Below are positions 5,634 through 8,907 of a stretch of 8,907 nt of DNA, piece after piece. The notes beneath the pieces were generated by a model that worked only from the letters and a program-made list of their open reading frames with translations, was not told where the DNA came from and did no database searches. Every line of letters starts with the position of its first letter. Position 1 is the first letter of the stretch. The translations under genes were made by a program, and so were the position numbers. The stretch is from assembly GCA_027020325.1 (NCBI GenBank), contig JALUVT010000093.1:1-8907 (forward strand), read 5' to 3'. The stretch is from a bacterium. GTDB taxonomy: Bacteria > Patescibacteriota > 4484-211.

Positions 5634-6987
5634 TTTCTAATAATGCGGCAAAAGCCCTCTGGGCCTGCCAATAATCAGTTAAACGGACATTCTCATCCGG
5701 AGCGTGAATTTGTGACCCCGGATAACCGCAGCCAATCTGAATAACGGGAATGTTGAATTGACTGGCGAGAAAATAAATTGGGCCCGAACCGAGGTTAGTC
5801 AAATTTAAATCTACTTCTTTTTGGTAAGTTTGGCGAAGAATTTTTATTGTCTCTTGAATATAAAAATCAGTTATGTCCGACTGCCCCCCTTCTTGTGAGG
5901 CCAAAAGTTTAATTTCAATATCTGAAAATCCTTCGCTATCAAGGTGACGCCGCAGCTTTTGCACAATATCATCTGTTTTTTGCCCCCGCACCAAGCGTAA
6001 ATCAATTTTGGCCCGAACTTGAGAAGGAACAATTGTTTTTACTCCCTTCTGAGTAAAACCACCCCAGATTCCGCAGATATTAACTGTCCCTCCTAGGTAC
6101 ATCTGCTTGAGGAAACCAACTTTATCCTGCGGATCAACAAGGGCGCGCTGAATGCCCTTGCTGGCCATAAAGGAGGCGGGATCAAAATCTTTTTGTCGCA
6201 ACATTTCTTCTTCACTTTCACGCAGAGGTTGGCGGTGTTCATAGAAATCACGAATTAGAACCTGTCCTTTTTCATCGCGCAAAGTATTTAGGGCCTGAAT
6301 CAGTCGCCAAACTGGGCTATCCGCAATTGCAGCCAAGCCCGAATGAAGGTCGTAGTTATTAAAATGACAACTTAGTTCCAGATAAACAATACCTTTCATT
6401 CCCAAATTCAAAATCGGTTCACCTTTTTCATTTACACCTCCTGTTTCCCAGAGGCAAAAATCACTGTCTTGCCAAAGATAACCGTATTTTTCGGCAAATT
6501 CTTGCAGGTGGGGGCTGCCAATTTCCTCTTCCCCTTCAATGACCCATTTAATATTTAAAGGCAACTCGCCGTGAACCTTTTGCCAAGCCCCAATAACTTG
6601 AAGACGGCTCAATAAATTGCCTTTATTATCTCCCACTCCCCGAGCATAGAAATGACCGTGGCGTACTTCGGGAGCAAAAGGCGGCGTGGTCCAAGCTTCC
6701 AAAGGATCGGGCGGCTGAACATCATAGTGGTTATAAATGAATAAAGTCGGGGCTTTAGGACGGGGGCTTTTTAATTCGGCAAAGATAATTGGATAGGAAT
6801 CGGCAACCCGATAAACTTCAACTTCTGCTCCTAAACCTTTCAAATAATCTTGCACTAAAAGCGGCATCTTCTCCATTCCCTCGCCCGAAGCAGCAATTGA
6901 AGGCTGCTGACAGAACAGCGTTAATTCCTCAAGAAATTTTTCCTGCTGTTGGCTTAAATACTGTCTCAAATCTTTTTCCTTTTTCAT
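5623..6987 (-). CDS. M20-family dipeptidase-like zinc metallopeptidase
   Basis: A 454-residue peptidase of the M20 family, closest in layout to cytosolic dipeptidases of the carnosinase/DUG1 type. Metal and catalytic motifs are complete. NHYDVQPPDP (86-95) gives H87 and D89. ARGVGDNKG (115-123) gives the bridging D120. EGEEEIGS (151-158) gives the catalytic base and ligand, E154 and E155. WETGG (180-184) gives a likely ligand, E181. QIHAPDENV (427-435) gives the last histidine, H428. DLHSG (213-217) marks the insertion/dimerisation domain. No signal peptide is seen, so it should act in the cytoplasm on dipeptides or small amide substrates. It heads a two-gene unit with the glycosyltransferase. 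The ATG follows an AT-rich leader without a Shine-Dalgarno sequence. Substrate cannot be told from sequence; M20 also includes deacylases and carboxypeptidases, but the 'HYDVQP…W…PPF' pattern favours the dipeptidase branch. Confidence 0.93.
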   Translation of the reverse strand: MKKEKDLRQYLSQQQEKFLEELTLFCQQPSIAASGEGMEKMPLLVQDYLKGLGAEVEVYRVADSYPIIFAELKSPRPKAPTLFIYNHYDVQPPDPLEAWTTPPFAPEVRHGHFYARGVGDNKGNLLSRLQVIGAWQKVHGELPLNIKWVIEGEEEIGSPHLQEFAEKYGYLWQDSDFCLWETGGVNEKGEPILNLGMKGIVYLELSCHFNNYDLHSGLAAIADSPVWRLIQALNTLRDEKGQVLIRDFYEHRQPLRESEEEMLRQKDFDPASFMASKGIQRALVDPQDKVGFLKQMYLGGTVNICGIWGGFTQKGVKTIVPSQVRAKIDLRLVRGQKTDDIVQKLRRHLDSEGFSDIEIKLLASQEGGQSDITDFYIQETIKILRQTYQKEVDLNLTNLGSGPIYFLASQFNIPVIQIGCGYPGSQIHAPDENVRLTDYWQAQRAFAALLENWL

Positions 6988-7006
6988 TTAATTAAAATGG
7001 TTTCTT

Positions 7007-7015
7007 ATTCTACCA
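7007..7015 (-). promoter_or_regulatory. Extended -10 promoter of the peptidase-glycosyltransferase unit
   Basis: On the minus strand TGGTAGAAT forms an extended -10 element (TG at 7015-7014, TAGAAT at 7012-7007). It predicts a start near 7000 and a leader of roughly 13 nt before the ATG at 6987. It resembles TGGTAAAAT before the endonuclease Q-like gene. The flanking segment (7007-7025) recurs upstream of the AAA_14 gene at 8836-8853. Confidence 0.5.
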
Positions 7016-7270
7016 AACACCTATCATGAAGACAATAGCGCGATGTGCGGTGTCCAGGACATAGTATACAGTTTTTAAGATTTAATTACCGAGCCTACAT
7101 CGATAAGGCGCTAGAATTAGCAAAACTTTGTACAGTATCATACTTTCGTTAACATTCAATTCCTGCCGCTAGATTTGAATTGACCATTATCGAGGTATAC
7201 TTCATTTTTCCGAACAGAGCTCAATCATATCCGTTTCTTAATTTCCTTGGAAACTGCGGTTGAAGGTGAT

Positions 7271-7319
7271 TTTTTTCAAAGACTTATGTTAATTTAATTG
7301 CTGATACTTTTTCATGAAG
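7271..7319 (+). repeat. Degenerate direct repeat, copy A
   Basis: The unit starts with a T-run, continues AAAGAC, TTATGTTAATTTAATTG, CTGATACTTTTTCA and ends TGAAG. It aligns to copy B over its whole length with roughly ten mismatches and one gap. Its core matches copy C at 18 of 20 positions (7288-7307 against 8888-8907). Copy B begins 98 nt downstream. The origin is unknown. Confidence 0.6.
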
Positions 7320-7368
7320 TGTCAATTATTACTCTTATCACTAATTCCTTACATAATACCTTGAGTTC

Positions 7369-7418
7369 TTTTTTAAAAGACCTATCTTAACTTAATTCTA
7401 GACAGTTTTTCACTGAAG
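7369..7418 (+). repeat. Degenerate direct repeat, copy B
   Basis: Same orientation as copy A: a T-run, AAAAGACCTATC, TTAACTTAATT, CTAGACAG, TTTTTCA and TGAAG. The start of the unit (T-run plus AAAAG) and TTAACTTAATT match copy C exactly, while the part after it is the most diverged. Confidence 0.55.
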
Positions 7419-7571
7419 AAGCAATCCAGCATCTAATTTCACTACCATTTTTCAATTGATGATTGAGACTAATGCACTATTCTATACTTAACTTTCAGAG
7501 TAATCGAGAGCGATTGATACACAACCTCTCTCTGTTATTTATCCCTAAGACTATATTTGTTTGTTATTTGA

Positions 7572-8750
7572 CTAAAGATCAAGGGCAAGAATAACTTCTG
7601 GTCGATCGCTCCAGTTTTGGCTAATTAAATAAGCCTCTTGGAGATCCAGGCTCTGGCTTCTTTGTTGGAGATGGTAAATATCGCGGGCGGAAGCGCTTTG
7701 TTTAACTTCCAAACCAATTTTGCCCTCAACAATAAAATCAATTTCCTTAGAACTTCTCTGAAAATAACTCAATTGATAATAAGGGCGAAGAGATTGAAAG
7801 ACACTATTTTCCAATTGTTGGCCTTGAGAAATCTGCCCCAAAACATTGGCCAAGCCCGTATCGCAAAAATAAACCTTCTTGCTTCCGGCCGCCCGGCGAT
7901 CGCGGCTCTGGCTAAACTGGGACAAAAGCTGAATAAAGTAGGTTTTCTCCAAAAAAGAGAGATAGGAATAAACTGTCTCGCGACTCACTTTCAATTCACT
8001 GGCCAACTTACTGACACCCAATTTCGAACCTATTCGGGTAACTAGCAATAAAATTAAATCGCGCAGTTGGGCTAAATTTCTAAAATCAGCCAGGGTTTTA
8101 ACATCGTGTTCAAAATAAGATTTAAATATTTCTTCTAGAATCTGTTTCTTGCGGAGATTATTCCCCTCCAAAACTACTCGAGGAAAGCCGCCATAGCGGC
8201 AGTATTCGAGAAAATACTTGATTAGTCTTTCATATCTGATTTTATTTTTCTGAGCTGCTTTTTGTTTGAACCTGGGAATTTCTTCCCTTCTCACTCCCTT
8301 AAAAACAAGAAATTCAGCAAAGGTTAAGGGATAAAGCTCATAGATAAGCTTGCGGCCGGCAAGAGATTCGGAAAAGAGGTTTTTAAGATAGAAACTGCTC
8401 GAGCCAGTAAGGAAAAACTTAACTGAGTTATGATCATAAAGATATTTAATTGCTCTGCTGGCTGAAGGCAGATTTTGGATTTCATCGATAAAGACAAAGG
8501 CCTTTTCTCTTTTATTTATGCCAAATTCGGCTAAGTTGTTCCAAATGTTATCATAATTTTCTTCTTCAAATAATTTGCGGTGGAGGGGATTCTCAAAATC
8601 CAAAAAAACTTTGTTATCTGTTTTAACTTGAGCAAAAAGGTACTTAAGCAGGGTTGTTTTCCCTACCTGACGCATACCAGTAACAACAATAATCTGCTCC
8701 GTTTCCAACTCACTTTCTAATTGAGGTAAAATTGCTCTCGGGTGAAACAT
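7572..8750 (-). CDS. AAA_14/DUF4143-type ATPase with nuclease-like C-terminus
   Basis: The 392-residue protein has the AAA_14 plus DUF4143 architecture. The ATPase part carries Walker A GMRQVGKTT (25-33), Walker B FVFIDEIQN (85-93), a sensor-like TGSSS (115-119) and LAGR (130-133). A winged-helix-like segment follows at about 240-275 (SKLASELKVSRETVYSYLSFLE). The C-terminal part resembles a PD-(D/E)XK fold, with EIDF (336-339) and LEVK (347-350). Proteins of this family are common in bacteria and archaea, often as lone accessory genes. Their role is poorly defined; mobility, defence or toxin-antitoxin links have been suggested. The ATG at 8748-8750 is the start, giving the normal N-terminus just before Walker A, with no Shine-Dalgarno sequence. 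It stands alone between two noncoding stretches with related repeats, which hints at an accessory insertion. The family call is firm and the function unknown. Confidence 0.93.
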   Translation of the reverse strand: MFHPRAILPQLESELETEQIIVVTGMRQVGKTTLLKYLFAQVKTDNKVFLDFENPLHRKLFEEENYDNIWNNLAEFGINKREKAFVFIDEIQNLPSASRAIKYLYDHNSVKFFLTGSSSFYLKNLFSESLAGRKLIYELYPLTFAEFLVFKGVRREEIPRFKQKAAQKNKIRYERLIKYFLEYCRYGGFPRVVLEGNNLRKKQILEEIFKSYFEHDVKTLADFRNLAQLRDLILLLVTRIGSKLGVSKLASELKVSRETVYSYLSFLEKTYFIQLLSQFSQSRDRRAAGSKKVYFCDTGLANVLGQISQGQQLENSVFQSLRPYYQLSYFQRSSKEIDFIVEGKIGLEVKQSASARDIYHLQQRSQSLDLQEAYLISQNWSDRPEVILALDL

Positions 8751-8753
8751 AAA

Positions 8754-8764
8754 TGTAATTTACA
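8754..8764 (-). promoter_or_regulatory. Palindrome just upstream of the AAA_14 start codon
   Basis: TGTAA and TTACA flank a single central base, 4 to 14 nt before the ATG. A wider pairing, GTAAT-TGTAA-ATTAC at 8755-8769, could form a weak hairpin in the leader. The position would suit an autoregulatory operator or translation control. In AT-rich DNA a short palindrome like this can arise by chance. Confidence 0.25.
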
Positions 8765-8790
8765 ATTACTGGGTATATTTGTTAAGTATT

Positions 8791-8796
8791 AGTATA
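8791..8796 (-). promoter_or_regulatory. Candidate -10 box of the AAA_14 gene
   Basis: On the minus strand TATACT (5 of 6 consensus bases) would give a start near 8784 and a leader of about 34 nt. I see no good -35 hexamer at the usual spacing. A second promoter-like segment (TGTTTGGAAAAT) lies further upstream at about 8836-8847. Confidence 0.35.
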
Positions 8797-8868
8797 CAAA
8801 ATTAAGACTAAAACCATCTCCTTTCATAGGTTTGTATTTTCCAAACATCTATCCTCTCTGGAGGCAAT

Positions 8869-8907
8869 TTTTTTAAAAGGGCCGATGTTAACTTAATTGT
8901 TGATACT
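8869..8907 (+). repeat. Degenerate direct repeat, copy C (cut by the window end)
   Basis: Same orientation as copies A and B, upstream of the AAA_14 gene. It begins with a T-run and AAAAGG, then GATGTTAACTTAATTG and TTGATACT, matching copy A at 18 of its last 20 bases. The window stops inside the unit, so its right end is unknown. With A and B it brackets the AAA_14 gene. Confidence 0.55.

Larger units (their letters stand above)
6988..7571. other. Noncoding region with degenerate repeats
   Basis: This 584-nt AT-rich stretch lies between the starts of the peptidase unit and the end of the AAA_14 gene. Stops are frequent in every frame I inspected and I recognise no gene remnant or tRNA. It contains the peptidase promoter, two related repeat copies (7271-7319 and 7369-7418) and a small hairpin AATCG-AGAG-CGATT (7502-7515). 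I see no strong terminator for the AAA_14 gene, which ends into this region. Confidence 0.65.

Noticed and set aside
7271..7418. CRISPR array
   Set aside because: Only two diverged copies lie near each other, identity is too low for CRISPR repeats, and no cas gene is present.
6988..7571. Pseudogene or transposase remnant
   Set aside because: I could not read any recognisable protein fragment in the frames I inspected, and stop codons are dense.
7638..8045. 135-codon plus-strand open frame
   Set aside because: It is a shadow of the AAA_14/DUF4143 gene and has no recognisable domain.

Overview
The window (about 8.9 kb, moderately AT-rich) is bacterial chromosome. It opens with the 3' end of smpB running into a complete one-piece tmRNA gene, and then carries five full protein genes. 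The standard genetic code fits: TGA ends the endonuclease Q-like gene, and readthrough would be out of frame with the next gene. No start codon has a convincing Shine-Dalgarno sequence, and two genes have an extended -10 box very close to the ATG. Together with the compact layout and gene mix, this is compatible with an uncultured Patescibacteria/CPR-type or Firmicutes-like bacterium. That placement is inference and weakly held.

Layout. 1-575: trans-translation locus, smpB (C-terminal 69 codons) and ssrA, overlapping by 12 nt. 576-943: AT-rich spacer. 944-4125 (+): a two-gene unit with overlapping ends, an endonuclease Q-like PHP enzyme and a UvrD/PcrA-type helicase. 4122-6987 (-): a second two-gene unit, an M20 dipeptidase-like metallopeptidase followed by a sucrose-phosphate-synthase-like GT4 glycosyltransferase. 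It converges on the helicase gene, and both stop codons share one CTAG. 6988-7571: noncoding, with two degenerate direct repeats. 7572-8750 (-): an AAA_14/DUF4143 ATPase. 8751-8907: its upstream region and a third copy of the repeat.

How the genes work together. SmpB and tmRNA are the ribosome rescue pair. Here the smpB stop codon lies inside mature tmRNA, so 5' processing of a joint transcript would leave a nonstop smpB message. A promoter-like sequence inside smpB could supply tmRNA separately. The endonuclease Q-like protein (predicted to nick 5' of deaminated bases) and the SF1 helicase look like a coupled DNA repair module. The peptidase and glycosyltransferase have no obvious shared pathway. 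The AAA_14 gene stands alone between noncoding stretches bearing related repeats.

The most interesting points are the smpB/ssrA overlap and its regulatory consequence, the tmRNA tag ending in AAI instead of LAA, the EndoQ-UvrD pairing, and the degenerate repeats and shared promoter-like segment around the AAA_14 gene.
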